Source of the DNA: Massospora cicadina
Lineage: Eukaryota > Entomophthoromycota > Entomophthoromycetes > Entomophthorales > Entomophthoraceae
DNA: 64,000 bases
Assembly (NCBI GenBank): GCA_022478985.1
Contig: JAKSZP010000007.1
Location: 248,001-312,000, forward strand
Reading direction: 5' to 3'
Both the position numbers and the translations under genes were made by a program. The notes below the pieces were generated by a model. That model was not told the DNA's origin and searched no databases. It was given only the letters and a program-made list of their open reading frames with translations. Below, piece after piece: positions 45,245 to 56,399 of the stretch (position 1 is its first letter; each line of letters starts with the position of its first letter).

Positions 45245-46490
45245 TTATTGTTCTTTATGATACGGATGAAGAAACTTAGCGTGTACTTGATTTACAACCC
45301 AGCTGCCTTGATCCTTAATGGTATATACATCTTCAGACAATTTCTCCAAAATGATAAATGGACCCTTCCAGAGCGAGGCTAGTTTGTGTGCGCAGACTGC
45401 GCTATGAGTGTCACAATATACTAAAAAATTTCCTTCATTAAACTTATTCACTGTAGCCCATTTGGCATCATCATAGCTCTTCTGAATAGTTTTTTGACTA
45501 ATTGCATTTTGATAAGCTGATAATTTCAACTTGATTAGGGTCTTCAACAGTTGCTCGACATAGTTATTTGGGTTAATTGCATCAGGTGAACTGAGTACTG
45601 AGTATATTAATGGAGGTAGAGCGGGTTGTCTACCATACAAAAGTCGAAACAGAGAGTGGCCTGTGCTGCTGTGGTGTCTGATATTGTATGCAAACATGGT
45701 CGCACTAATTGAAGTTGCCCATTGCAAAGGCGCCAAGGCTGCATTTTTGCATAAAGTGCTGACTAAAGTGCCATTCACTCGCTCTACCATACCATTAGTC
45801 TCAGGATGGTATGGTGTTGACAACACTCCTTTGATAGACATCAACTTATTTAGCCGTTGTACCATTTGGGCAGTAAAATTCGTGCCATTGTCTGTCAATA
45901 TCTTCTGGGGCATCCGTTCTTATAGATAATATTATACATGATGAACTTGGCAGTAGTTAGGGCCCTGACGTCTCAAATTGCTTTCACTTTCACCCATTTT
46001 GTTAGATGGTCAATATCAACAATTATGTATTTTTTGCCTAGGCTACTCACAGGCAAAGGGACAATTACATCAATTGACATGGTATGCCAGGCTCAGTCAG
46101 TTTTATCAGCCAATATTTCACATCTGACTTCATAAGTTTTGTGATTTGGCATGAATGACATTTCTCAAGCACATCTTGGATATCGAATTGCATGGAATCC
46201 CAATAGTAACTAGCTCAAATTAATTCTAGCGTCTTAGTCATTCCCCATGTCCAACAGCCTTATGTGCTTGTGTAATAATCTCCATTCGGTTGGAAGGTTT
46301 TGGGAAGATTTGACATTGTCCATTGGGCTTAAGTTTGTATAGAATTACATTTCAATATTTGGTGTCAATTAATGCTTTCTCAATCACCTTTTGAACTTCA
46401 GGTGGTTCATCTCCATACATTTGGTTAATCATTTTTTCATGAAGCTCATCGGCCAAATTGCTCAGGACAGCTACAATGGGAAGTTGCGAT
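45245..46490 (-). pseudogene. Integrase of element E
   Basis: The main frame 45913-45245 is open for 222 codons. It has ILTDNGTNFTA (second catalytic Asp), YHPETNGMVERVNGTL (Glu), APLQWATSISATMFAYN, then the GPY/F module KLASLWKGPFIILEKLSEDV and YTIKDQGSWVVNQVHAKFLH, with no chromodomain. The N-terminal part (46490-45930) is broken: zinc-site Cys/His and the first Asp region (SIDVIVPLP) read only across stops. Catalytic residues are conserved where visible. Confidence 0.83.
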
Positions 46491-46492
46491 AG

Positions 46493-47000
46493 TCAATCTG
46501 CGTTTTGATAGGCCTCTCCAGCTCTATGAATAATTTCATAATCGTACGCTTGTAATTTCAGAGCCCAGTGGGCTAACCATCCTTCAGGTTCCTTGAGATT
46601 GTGGAGCCATTGTAATGAGCTGTGATCTGTTACTACTTGAAAGTTAGTGCCATGAATGTAAACCCAAAATTTGTTTACAAGCATAGATGACAGCCAGGCA
46701 TTCTCTTTCAGTCACCATGTAATTACACTCATGCTTATTCAGCGTCCTGCTGCAATAAATGACCAGATGCTCCCCGCCATCATCCCCAATATGCAATAGC
46801 ACACCACCAATCACAGTCAACAAGGCTTCAGTTTTTATGATAAAAGGATTGCTAAAATCAGGATATTGGAGGATAGGCGACGAGCTCATTTTGTTTTTCA
46901 AAGCCTTAAAGGCTTGTTGGCATTCCTCTGCCCAGCAAAAATGAACTCCTCCTTGTAGCAAGTGTAATAGAGGCTCAGAAATCTTTGCAAATCCTTCCAC
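46493..47000 (-). pseudogene. RNase H of element E
   Basis: Two overlapping frames: 47000-46644 (MEGFAKISEPLLHLLQGG, FCWAEECQQAFKALKNKM, IIKTEALLTVIGGVLLHIGD, NYMVTERECLAVIYACKQ) and 46684-46493 (VVTDHSSLQWLHNLKEPEG, DYEIIHRAGEAYQNAD). The Glu and last Asp are kept. The first catalytic Asp position reads KTEA where D has QMDA, so the enzyme is probably inactive. Confidence 0.82.
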
Positions 47001-47069
47001 AAATCTTCAATAGTATCCTACCATGCCTAAGAACACTTGGACATCTCTCAAACTCGTCAGAGGTTGCAT

Positions 47070-47675
47070 ATTGTTAATCGCCTCCACCTTTTTGAGGCTG
47101 AGGCCGCAAGACCTTGGAATCAATGATGAACCTGAGGTATTCCAATTGTTCCTTAGTGAATTGGCATTTTATGGGTTTTATCTTCAGATTGGCCTTCAAC
47201 AGATGTTCAAACACTTGCTCAAGGTGCTCCAGATTTTCGGAAAACGTTTGCAAAAAGACATTGATGTCATCCAGGTACACCAGAACGCAGGATAATTTAA
47301 GGTCCCCCAAGATTGTGTCCATTGCGCGCTGAAAGGTTGGCGGAGCGTTAAAAATCCTCTAGGAATGCATGTCAGTTGAAAAAGCCCTTGAGCAGCAATC
47401 ATTGCGCACTTTTCCTGCTCCTCTGGTGGCAACTCAATTTTCCTATATCTGGAGATGAGGTCCATTGTGGTAAAGTACTTCACCCCTCCCAGACAGTCCA
47501 GAGCATCGTTAATTCTGGGCAATGGATACAAATCCTTTTTTGTAATGGAATTGAGGCGTCAATAATTAATCACAATTCGATTGCTGCATTCTTTCTTCTT
47601 TATGATTAAAACAGGGCTGGCCCACGGGCTTTTGGAAGGCACTATCATTCTGCTTTTCAGAAATTTGTCTAACTC
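47070..47675 (-). pseudogene. Reverse transcriptase of element E
   Basis: Fragments: [19 protein letters not shown] and SITKKDLYPLPRINDALDCL, KIELPPEEQEKCAMIAAQG, LFQLTCIPRG (47675-47196), then 47322-47074 with SCVLVYLDDINVFLQTFSEN and NLKIKPIKCQFTKEQLEYL. The catalytic YLDD is intact. At least two frame changes and one stop prevent a continuous product. Confidence 0.84.
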
Positions 47676-48218
47676 TTAAATGACTATTTCATTACTGGCT
47701 CTGGGGAGCTGAGTTGGCCTCATTCTAATAGGCATATGATCCCCGGTATCCACAAAATGCTGAACTCCTTTTGCACAACCTAAATCTTGGTCATCTTTGG
47801 CAAAAATTTCGGAGTATCGTTCAAACAAGTCTAGTGCTTCATCCTTCTGTTGTTCCAATAATCTGGTGAATGATTCTTGGGGTATTACTGCATGTGCCCT
47901 GAGGGCTTGGTTTGGTAAGCTGAACTCAGATAAATCACCAAATTTGACAGCTGATATTAACTCATCCCTTGGAAGTAGGTGCACGAAAGTGACTACTTGA
48001 AATTTCTTGACCTTAATATTTTGGCTGGTCAAATTTGCTAGTAAGATATCAATCTCTCCATGCCCCGGTATAAGTAATCCAGGTGCCACACTAGGTTCCA
48101 TTGGAGAATGATGCCACGGGGGTACGACCTCCCCATACAGTCCTTCTGGAATATCAAGTGTAGTCCCAGTTCTCATAACCAGTTGATGGCCTGGAGCTAT
48201 TGTCACATCCTTATTCAC
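47676..48218 (-). pseudogene. dUTPase-like domain and RT linker, element E
   Basis: Open for 180 codons. Residues 5-35 read VTIAPGHQLVMRTGTTLDI then PEGLYGEVVPPW; residues 45-65 PGLLIPGHGEIDILLANL; residues 70-85 KVKKFQVVTFVHLLP. This matches, in order and spacing, the fold signature of trimeric dUTPases. The catalytic boxes are degenerate (P-P-W where P-R-S-G is expected; G-H-G where D-Y-x-G is expected). dUTPase modules are known in some fungal Ty3/gypsy elements and in some retroviruses. The C-terminal half (LSEFSLPNQALRAHAVIPQE to VQHFVDTGDHMPIRMRPTQL) is the usual linker into RT. The TTG codon region at the start is not a convincing initiation site; it is a polyprotein segment. Confidence 0.6.
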
Positions 48219-48443
48219 ACGTAGAGGTTTCCTTGATTTTCATTTATAGTGGTTGGCATGGGGCGGCTTCGATTCCCCCACTGAATATACCCTACTAGTA
48301 TTATCCCATTGGCATAAGTTTATTGATAAAATTCCTACGACGGCTTGTGGGCTTTGTATCATTGTGAGAGTAATAAATTGGAAGTGATTGGCCCAATATT
48401 GTCAAGATGTTTTCTTTAAAATTGCATGAGATCCCATAGGTCC

Positions 48444-49109
48444 TTAAAAACTAGTTCCAATTAATATGTCATAATTGGCGTTTGGAAGCACTATAGCAGG
48501 TGCAGCTACTACCAAAGCTCCAAATCGTAGTGGCAAAGTGCTGTAAGCTCCTTCACCCTTAGTGCTGTTAAAGCCTGCGGTCCCATATTCTTGATGATGG
48601 TCAATATCTGGAGCTATTTTCAATTTCCTAACCAGTTTCATGGAAACAATGTTTACAGGTGCTCCGCTATCAACTATAGCTACAACTTTAACCTTGTTGA
48701 CTAGGATATCCACGTAAGTGCACTCAGAATAGTAAGAATCAATAGAGTTTGCTAAATGAATATGGGAAGAGTCCAAAGAGTTAAGAGTGTGCTTCAGAGT
48801 ATTCCCAATACTAGGACATTCATTGATGAATGTGTCAATTGGCATTACTATATTGACCCCTTTCAGGCTTGGGGTATCTGCTGCATTGCTCAGCCTGTCA
48901 GCTAGAATATTCTCAAGTATTTGTTGCAAATAGGGTTTAGTGACTACCTCAGAGGCTTCAGGTATGACAACCTTACTCTGTGAGCGAGTTACCACATGTA
49001 CGTTTGAGAAATCTTCATTTGATACTAAAATAGAATCAATTTCATTGTCTAACAAGGCCCCATGGCCATTGTTTTCTTGTTGATTGGGTGGGACTAGTGT
49101 CTTAGGCAC
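48444..49109 (-). pseudogene. Protease region of element E
   Basis: Open for 221 codons. The N-terminal part is a Gag-Pol spacer (SNEDFSNVHVVTRSQSKVV). The retropepsin follows: VAIVDSGAPVNIVSMKLVRK with an intact D-S-G, then GEGAYSTLPLRFGALVVAAP and PNANYDILIGTSF at the end. A stop right after separates it from the dUTPase-like segment, in which D keeps the flap-to-helix part (RQYGVVVD). Confidence 0.82.
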
Positions 49110-49129
49110 AATAGAGCGTCCCGCATCTA

Positions 49130-51223
49130 TTGTGCTTGTTCTTTTCCCTCCTCTTGCACAGTGTCAGGAAGGACTACGTTGACATTTTGCTGATGGCATT
49201 GGGAAGCATAGTAACCTTTACAATGGCAATTAAAGCAAGCAATTTCACTCACTGGCCATAGGGCTCTTGCATTTAAGTTTTGCTCATTTTCTTATAGGTG
49301 AATTACTGTCAATCTTCTTATTGGTTTTGAAGGGCTTTCCAGCAAAGGCAGGGTTCCTGATTTGTAACTAGTATTAGGAGAGCCATAATTTTTTTGAGCA
49401 TCTGCGCAAGTAGTCAACCAATTCAGATGTCGCAAGGTTTTGCATGAAAGCAGGCAATAGGGTGTTCGATAGATTAGGGTAAGGTTCTACTGCATGCTCT
49501 AGTGCAATTTTGGCGTCAAAATCAACCATAGCCCGCGCGCCTAAGAGAACCTGAGCTTCACAATAGAATTGATCTGCAAATTTGTCAATTGCTTCATCTT
49601 TCTTAAAGCTGATGTTCATAAACTTGGATTTTCTGGTTGACATCTGTTCTGGACCTCCAAATTCATGAAGCATGGCCTCCTTGACTTCGGCATATGTTGG
49701 ATTTTTGTTAATGTGAGGCATAATCAACTCAATGCTCCACTCATCCAAGCAGTTAATCATGGTGGCTGCTTTGTTGCGATCGCTGCCCCATGCATTGCCA
49801 TTTCAAAACGTTTGACAAATGTGGTAATACTTCCGTTCTTGTCAAAGGCTGGCAGGTTTGCTGGTTTATATTTATTGCTTCCCCATTCCCGGTTATCACA
49901 ATCATATCTAGGTTGACTAGAGCCAGGCATACTAGGGCGTTGGGGCATCATATCCCAGTTTGAGGCGTTAGGTTGGCCAAAGCAATCATATTGCTAGGCA
50001 GTTGTCAACGTGGCCCAGCATCTGTTTCAGTAGAAATTTCTGAAGCTTTGTCCTCATAATATTCAGAAGAATTTCCAGTCAAGTGGGTTGTAGCACACTG
50101 ACAACGCCCATCATCCAGAGCTCAAATTTGCTCGTTGATTTCATTTTCCCGATTGACATGATTTTGGTTTTTTATTTTAATATTGCAATTTCCTCATTCA
50201 GGCTAGTAGTTTGTAGCTGCGAGGTGGAAATCACTTGGTCTTTTTTTTTGGCCTTCTTACACTTATTCAATTCTCCATGGAGATTATTGTTCGACTCATT
50301 AATAATATTAACATCATCATTGAGATTAGTGATCTTTAGATTAAGACAATTAATAGAGTCTCAATTTTTTTCATTTTTTGCCTGTTGGTCCTAGAATTGT
50401 GTTTGTCAGTAATTGATTTTTCTGGTGCATTTGTCCTTCATCTGTGAAATTTGGGCACTCAGGCATTGATACTGGCCACATGGTTCATTGTTATAGTTTA
50501 ACTGTGCCTCTTGGACTTCGTGATTAAGCCTCATGGACTCTGAAGCATTATTAGAAGTCTGAGTGATATTGCTGACCCAATAATTTAATGACTCCTCTTT
50601 CCTCTAAGAAATTTTCAAAGATAGGATGCAATCTGTCATTTAGCTCTTGTGCTAATACTGCTACCTGGTCATTAGCCCAAGTGGCTAAGTTGTGATTTGC
50701 CTCAAACTCGAATGGACCTCAGCAAAGTTGGCTTCCAGTTGCTCATTTAGAATTTGGCCCGCCTGGCTGGAGTTGCGAGAGAAGTTCACTAACTCAGTAA
50801 TGGCTGCATGATGGCGGGCGATTGTCATCTGAGAATTTCTAGAGGTGGGATGTACAAATTCAATTAAGTATTGGGCGATATTCTTTATCCCAATTAAATT
50901 GTTTTGGATCTGAGCTACACTTAATTGATGATGAGCAAGATATCTCATCCACAACACATCTTGCTGTCATTGGTGGTAAAAAGGGTTGCTACTATTGTCT
51001 GAAGGCCCTTGTCCTAATTGATACCCTCTTAACAACTGCTGCTAGAGATGTTCCAGCTCTTCCAGTGAAATGGGATTGTCAGGATAGGTAATAATGGGTC
51101 CTTCTTCCCAATTAATCTGGGACACAGTCATTTCAGTGTTCTCATTGGGGCTGGCGATGGTAATAATAATTGATTGAGATTGCTCTCCTGTTCAGCGCAA
51201 TCACCATCTTCAGTCCCAGCCAT
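49130..51223 (-). pseudogene. Gag of element E with altered zinc knuckle
   Basis: Start codon 51223-51221 (MAGTEDGDCAEQES) lies 11 bp inside the LTR border. Pieces: 50957-50685 (HHQLSVAQIQNNLIGIKN, LVNFSRNSSQAGQILNEQLE, coiled-coil-like), a poorly preserved stretch, then 49951-49374 with MMPQRPSMPGSSQPRYD, NLPAFDKNGSITTFVKRFEM and SIELIMPHINKNPTYAEVKE, the retrotransposon Gag core. Near 49220 the knuckle reads CFNCHCKGYYASQCHQ: CX2CX4YX4C, with Tyr in place of the His ligand. Stops and shifts throughout. Confidence 0.7.
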
Positions 51224-51233
51224 GAGCGCCACT
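51224..51233 (-). promoter_or_regulatory. Primer-binding site candidate of element E
   Basis: Immediately after the 5' LTR end (AACA) the minus strand reads AG then TGGCGCTCATGG. A site starting TGG a few bases after the LTR is what a tRNA-CCA primer needs. The same place in element D reads GTGTTGCTCAC, a mutated version. The tRNA cannot be named from the sequence alone. Confidence 0.5.
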
Positions 51234-52109
51234 TGTTGAATTTGGGTTTCTGCTTCAGAGGGCTGGTTCTTCTTCAAGGGTGGGATGTGGTTTTGAGTGT
51301 ATATTGTGTGAGGACAATAGACAGGATGGTGAATTTAAATTAATGATATAGCTTTTTATTAATACTTTAATTGTATACCTGGTCATTTCACTTGGACGAT
51401 GGCACGCTGCCCTGATCCTACTGATCCCAAGTGAAAGTTGACTTTAATATAAAATAAAGTAATAACGCAAAAAGTTTATAAGATAAATTATAAACTCAAT
51501 CCAGAAGTTAAAGGATATTTTATTGGTGTAAATGCAAGGGTTATTTATAGGGTTTGATGTTAACCACATCTTACCCATGACACCTTACTTTCAGTGACCC
51601 TTGGCCATATAAAAAGTTTGTAATGACATCTAAAAATACTTTGACTCAGGGCATCATGCTCAGCCTCAGAGTCGGAGCAAATACCATCATCATCCTTGAG
51701 ATGGCATTTCATCATATCTTCAAAATAGCTGAACCAATTCTTTCACGTGCAATTGGCAGCACATACAAGGCGATTCATATCACTAATTAGTAATTTATTT
51801 GATCAAAAACTTGACTGACATAAAGACTAATTTTGACATAGACCAACAAAGCCCACATGCTTGAGTCATTAAAATCAAAACTTAAATTTAAGTTTGACCT
51901 AACCAACAAAGCCCTTGAGCCTGTGTCATCATAGTCAAATATAATTAAGTGAAAAGACTAGGCCGCGGATTCTAAGCTTTGCATAAGCTTAGAATATACC
52001 TGGTCCATAATTGCTAATATCTGATATGATCCATAATAAGTTTCTAAACAGCTACCTTATTATATCCCTATCGAATATCTGACAATTAGGTCCAGTCAAT
52101 TATTCAACA
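51234..52109 (-). repeat. LTR E (5')
   Basis: 876 bp, ends TGTTGAATTTGGG and TTCAACA, followed by the target-site copy AACCT (52110-52114). Collinear with the 3' LTR. Confidence 0.9.
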
Positions 52110-52362
52110 AACCTAAAACCACCAACTGCATGGCAAAACCATTTTTTTATAAAAAACATTTATCAGTAGCAGGAGCCAACTTGCATGACAATCATTTAAA
52201 TCTTCCTTTTTAACTATATACCTTTATCAAAATAATGATAAGAGGGATTTTAGAGGAAATTATGTTTGTCCTAGCCAGCTCAGATTTTAAATCTGTAATG
52301 GCCTTTTTAACCCACCTTAGCTTGTGGTTACAAGTGTGCTTGGCAAAACCGTTGAAGCTATT

Positions 52363-52965
52363 TAATCAACCAGATATCAAGCTGCTCAGCTGTAACAATA
52401 TACAAATACCATCAAATATATAGGTTTTTATTTCTTATATAAACCTTTATTATTTTACCATAAAAATTTAAAATTTACAGTGGAAGATTATATTGTCATC
52501 TGACCTTAGTAACCGTACAAAATTTCATTGATAATTTATGTCAGGAAGTGTGTTATATAAAGGATTCAAGGTTTGAACACATACCCCATTGTGACTTAAA
52601 AAAGCAATTAAAAAATATTAAACGTTTTGAATTTTTTTCAAAATTCACACTTTTCATAATTTTTAATGGAAATTTTATTGTCATTAAAGATATATAAATG
52701 TGCCAAACTTAAAGATCTAGCTAGTCTGGAAGGTTAACTTAAAAATGTTTCAAATCAACCAAATATCAACTGTAAAGCTGTAACTATATACCAACTACCA
52801 TCAAAAATATATAGGATTTTCACTTAATACATATAAAACTTTTTATTTTGAACATGAACTTAAATTTTTGAATGCATCTTTGTATTGTCATCAGAGATAC
52901 ATAAGTGTGCCAAATTTTAAAACCTCTAGCTAATCTAGAAGGTAGTTAAAAATCAATTGCAAGAT
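52363..52965 (+). repeat. Degenerate tandem repeat with a period of about 200 bp
   Basis: Three diverged units: AATCAACCAGATATCAAGCT / AATCAACCAAATATCAACTG; GCTGTAACTATATACCAACT / GCTGTAACAATATACAAATA; ATTGTCAT followed by AAGTGTGCCAAA and CTAGCTAATCTAGAAGGT / CTAGCTAGTCTGGAAGGT. Starts near 52363, 52550 and 52755. Very AT-rich, no coding capacity. Confidence 0.55.
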
Positions 52966-53925
52966 TTGATCGCTTACCCCATACCAAGTTAAAGATAAGC
53001 AATTAATAGACCCAAATTTCTTGAGAACAAAACACATAAGAGTCACATACACGCCAAATCTTGCATACATTGGTGTTGTGATTTTAACTAAATTATGATT
53101 TTCCAATATAATCTTAAACTAGTGTTTTATTTAATTGAATGTAGTTATCGTTACCTTAGCTAGTTTAAATGTTTTAACCCTCCATATGGGAAGTTACACT
53201 TTAAGTTTTATTTTATTTTGTCAATCAATCCTTGACATCTCAATGACTAGACTTTCTTAAAGTATTACACAATTGCCAATAAATTTAATATAACTAATAC
53301 TTGCAAGTGCAATCAATGCACCTTTTGTATACACACAGGAAATTGTAATTTAGTATCATAAAAATGCTACAATCAATGACTTATTTATATGTATGTTTGG
53401 GATACTGATGCTGTAGTGTGCATTTGCCGTACACTACAGCACAGGTAAAAGTTTCTATTTGAAACTCACTTATCCTTATAATTTTTGTCCACTTGATAAG
53501 ATCTGTTTCCTATAAACCATGGTATAGTAAGCTCTACTTCCATGGTGGAACTCCAAATATAACTTAAATTTCAGGGAAGGTATAATTTATTGAGTAATAA
53601 AGGGGAATATATACTCAATCTTTAAGACTATAAATAAGGGCATCTAAATTGATGATTAATGACAGCAAATATAATGAGTTAAAGAATACAATGATAAACT
53701 TTTCAGAGAAATAACTCAATAAAATCAAAAGCAGGCGCGTGATGGTTCTGGAAGGTTTGGATGGCTTGAAGGGAAAGGCACACTCTAGAACAAGACAGCA
53801 ATTAATTTTTGACATTTGTTTCATGAAGACTTGATGAAAAATACAAGTTCCTTATTATAAGTATTTGATTCAATAATTTGATGAAACATCTCTCCCTTGA
53901 AACAAATCACACTTTGGATTGCACT
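52966..53925. other. AT-rich region without recognisable gene
   Basis: No gene found. A short perfect inverted repeat CTGTAGTGT/ACACTACAG (53411-53419 and 53431-53439) could form a 9-bp stem. The 69-codon frame at 53824-53615 (minus) lies just downstream of the gypsy relic G1 and shows no domain; it may be part of that relic's 3' end or LTR. Confidence 0.4.
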
Positions 53926-54640
53926 CTTAAGGAGGGGATTAATAATGGTGTGGGCTCAGGAATTTTACATAAGCTTAGTTTATGATCCTCCCATTGGAAA
54001 AGTTCTTGATGGTATAAACGTCAAAATAGGATTGCTCTAGGATTACATAAGGTCCTTTCCACAGGAGACCATCTTTTGGTTTGTTCAAATCTGTATGTAG
54101 TACAATATGATACCTGATGCTTTCATAAAACTGATGTAAGATACCTAGGTAAACATAACCTTGAGCTTTTTAGATGATCTTACACGTTAAGGATGCTCCA
54201 TAGGCTTTATTTTAAATTTGATCAGTGTCCTAACTAAACAACTGAAGTAATTATCAGGTCAAGCTCCTTCCCCATCTTCTATAGTAGAATGCAGTAGAGG
54301 TGAAAAAGCATGTTTTTTTCTGTAGAGTAGTTGGAATGGTACAAACCATAAGGAGCTATGGTACCAAATAATATAGGAAAAGATGGTGGCCCTGACATAA
54401 AGGATCTATTGCAAAGGGGACGCAGCGGAAAACTTTACATATAATCCATGTCATGGAGCCTGCTGATATAATAATACTGCACTACCACTCAGGATGGTTA
54501 CTAACCACAGCAACAACCAGAATACTTCCATTACAGCCATCCACAAAGTTTGATGTAATGTTAATAGAACCCACCACCTGAAAAGTAATCTAAAATTGGA
54601 ACACATAACTGGAAATTAATGCTGAAATTACTATATTATA
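53926..54640 (-). pseudogene. Gypsy relic G1: integrase fragment, D/E type, internally deleted
   Basis: Minus-strand reading through stops and shifts gives SINITSNFVDGCNGSILVVA (compare SLDVFGPLPTGANWCKYILVA in D), then RATIFSYIIWYHSS (compare SATMFAYNIRHHSS in E), TLIKFKI, and finally DGLLWKGPYVILEQSYFDV and YTIKNFSNGRII (compare LWKGPFIILEKLSEDV in E). The central part with the second Asp and the Glu is missing. No LTRs recognised. Confidence 0.7.
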
Positions 54641-55985
54641 AATATACCTGTGAAAAAAAGAATTTTTTCTATAAAATCTAAGGGAAGTCAGGGAATAAAG
54701 ATGGAGCAACAGCAGAACCTGTTGGGGAATGCAACCTTATAGGCTCAATATTTAGGGAGTAAAGAAATGTGAATCAATGCCTGAGAGTATCCTTGCAATT
54801 GAATAATAGCGTATTGTCACACTAAATTGCTACCAATGTTGATTCTGGATCCAACCTGACTTGACAGATCAGTATCAAATTTTTACCAAGATTTTTTGTG
54901 TCACAATTCTGCCTAGAAAGCCTGCAACAATTCATGCGATGGATGACAGGGTTTACAAAGGCCAGAGCAGGTAAGGGAAGTCCTATTTTTAGATCAAAAT
55001 GGGCTTAGCATGCCTGAACCTGTTAGGGGTAAACTCACCTATAACGGTGGTGAGGAGAGAAGTTGGAGGGGAAATTTCAAATCTGAGGTGGATTTGAACA
55101 TTTTGATATTGTCCAATACTTCCTTGCTCTCATTATTATGACTTGAACAGAGGGGGTGGCTTCTAGTAAGTTGAAACTGTAAATTTGCTGATGGCAATGG
55201 CTTTTGGCCACCACCGCCTCCTCACACACCCCCTTGACCTTCTTCATGTAATTCCTTGGTGGCAAGAAGAGGAGGAAAACATCAATGAAAATGGTTTGCA
55301 GGCAGTTTCTGAGGATAACATGAAAGTTAAAAGCTGCATGAAGAGGGTAAAGTGGGCAAGAAACAATAAGCAACGTCCTAGGTTATCTCCAGTATGTTCC
55401 AAATAAATTTTTTAGTTAAACGCACATTAAACTAATCAAGATCATCATGAGAAGGAGTCCCTGAGAGATGAGTAAGTTTGGATAAGGACTATGCATAATG
55501 AAAAAATAAGAAGTGGCAGAATAGCAGAATAAGCCATGGTGTAGGTGCCAGTTTTGCGCCCAACAGTAGGATCAGACTAGAACCTCAAAATAAGGTTATC
55601 CATTGAGATAAAGATTTAACCAAGTTTTTTATTTAAATAAGTCATTTAAAACAATGTTAGACTTAGGCAGGAAATACTTTATACTAAATTTAAGATAGCT
55701 TAATATCTGATAAAATTAGAAACAACTTGTAGCTTCAATTATAATATAAAGAGGGCATTTTGTAATAGATCAAACTGATTATATAAAATAATTTGAGCTG
55801 TAATTTCTTGCATTTCAATGAAAAAAATTCTGAACTTGACTGAATTTAATTACCTCATATCTAGTGATATTCCAGATTTTCAAACTAATTTTATCTTAAT
55901 TTTCAGCCACTTTGCACCATTAGCTTCACAACTGACTGTTAAAGCAAGAATTCATAATTTGTCAATATCATTAGAGAATTACTAG
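54641..55985. other. Region without recognisable gene
   Basis: Overlapping frames at 55077-55373 (minus, 98 codons) and 55185-55406 (plus, 73 codons) show no domain or codon pattern I can support. The rest is AT-rich with frequent stops in all frames. May contain further gypsy debris. Confidence 0.35.
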
Positions 55986-56335
55986 TGTTTCTCAAGGTTC
56001 TGGACTCACTTACAGTGGCTTCAGATGCTTAGCCTTGGAAGGGCGGTCTACCTCAAGCAAATATGTCACTAGATGTAACATCACCCTTCACTCTTAGATA
56101 GGGTTCCGCTCCACCTGTAGGGACATTGGCCAATGCAAAGTTCTTGTGGGGTTTGTAGCTTCATGTTAGCTGTCAGGACTAAGAGGTTTAGACCACTTGT
56201 CCTTATAAATTAAGTCCATGAGACTCAAAGTCTCTGGTTGCTGGATTACAAGGTTTATACTTCCCTTAGACAGAAATTCTTCACTCAGGATAAGTCCTTG
56301 AAATTCTAACTATTATTTCATCCCTAAATAATTAG
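55986..56335 (-). pseudogene. Relic of a B/C-type chromovirus 3' end
   Basis: 56095-56180 aligns with 8610-8680 of element B (the tail after the chromodomain): GGGTTCCGCTCCA against GGATTCCACCCCA, and AAGTTCTTGTGG against TAGTTCTTGTGG, followed by GTAGCTTCATG against GTAGCTTTATG. About 80 bp to the left, GGACTCACTTACA (56001-56013) resembles the LTR end CCAGGACTTACA. Orientation is that of B. Only this short 3' fragment is visible. Confidence 0.45.
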
Positions 56336-56399
56336 AGGTAGGACAATTTTAACTTGTATATGGTAAAAATAGAGTAAAGTTTATTGCTTAAAAACATGG

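Larger units (their letters stand above)
43031..52109 (-). mobile_element. Ty3/gypsy element E, full length
   Basis: Minus-strand LTR retrotransposon: 5' LTR 52109-51234, gag, protease, dUTPase-like domain, RT, RNase H, integrase, an extra region, PPT, 3' LTR 43914-43031. The target-site duplication AACCT is at 43026-43030 and 52110-52114. Sister of element D by protein similarity in every domain, with better preserved motifs. The LTRs differ at a number of positions and by small indels (884 against 876 bp). Several stops and shifts interrupt pol. Confidence 0.9.

Noticed and set aside
53411..53439. Hairpin as an intrinsic terminator or small RNA gene
   Set aside because: Nine-bp stem alone in AT-rich DNA without other support; such stems arise by chance.
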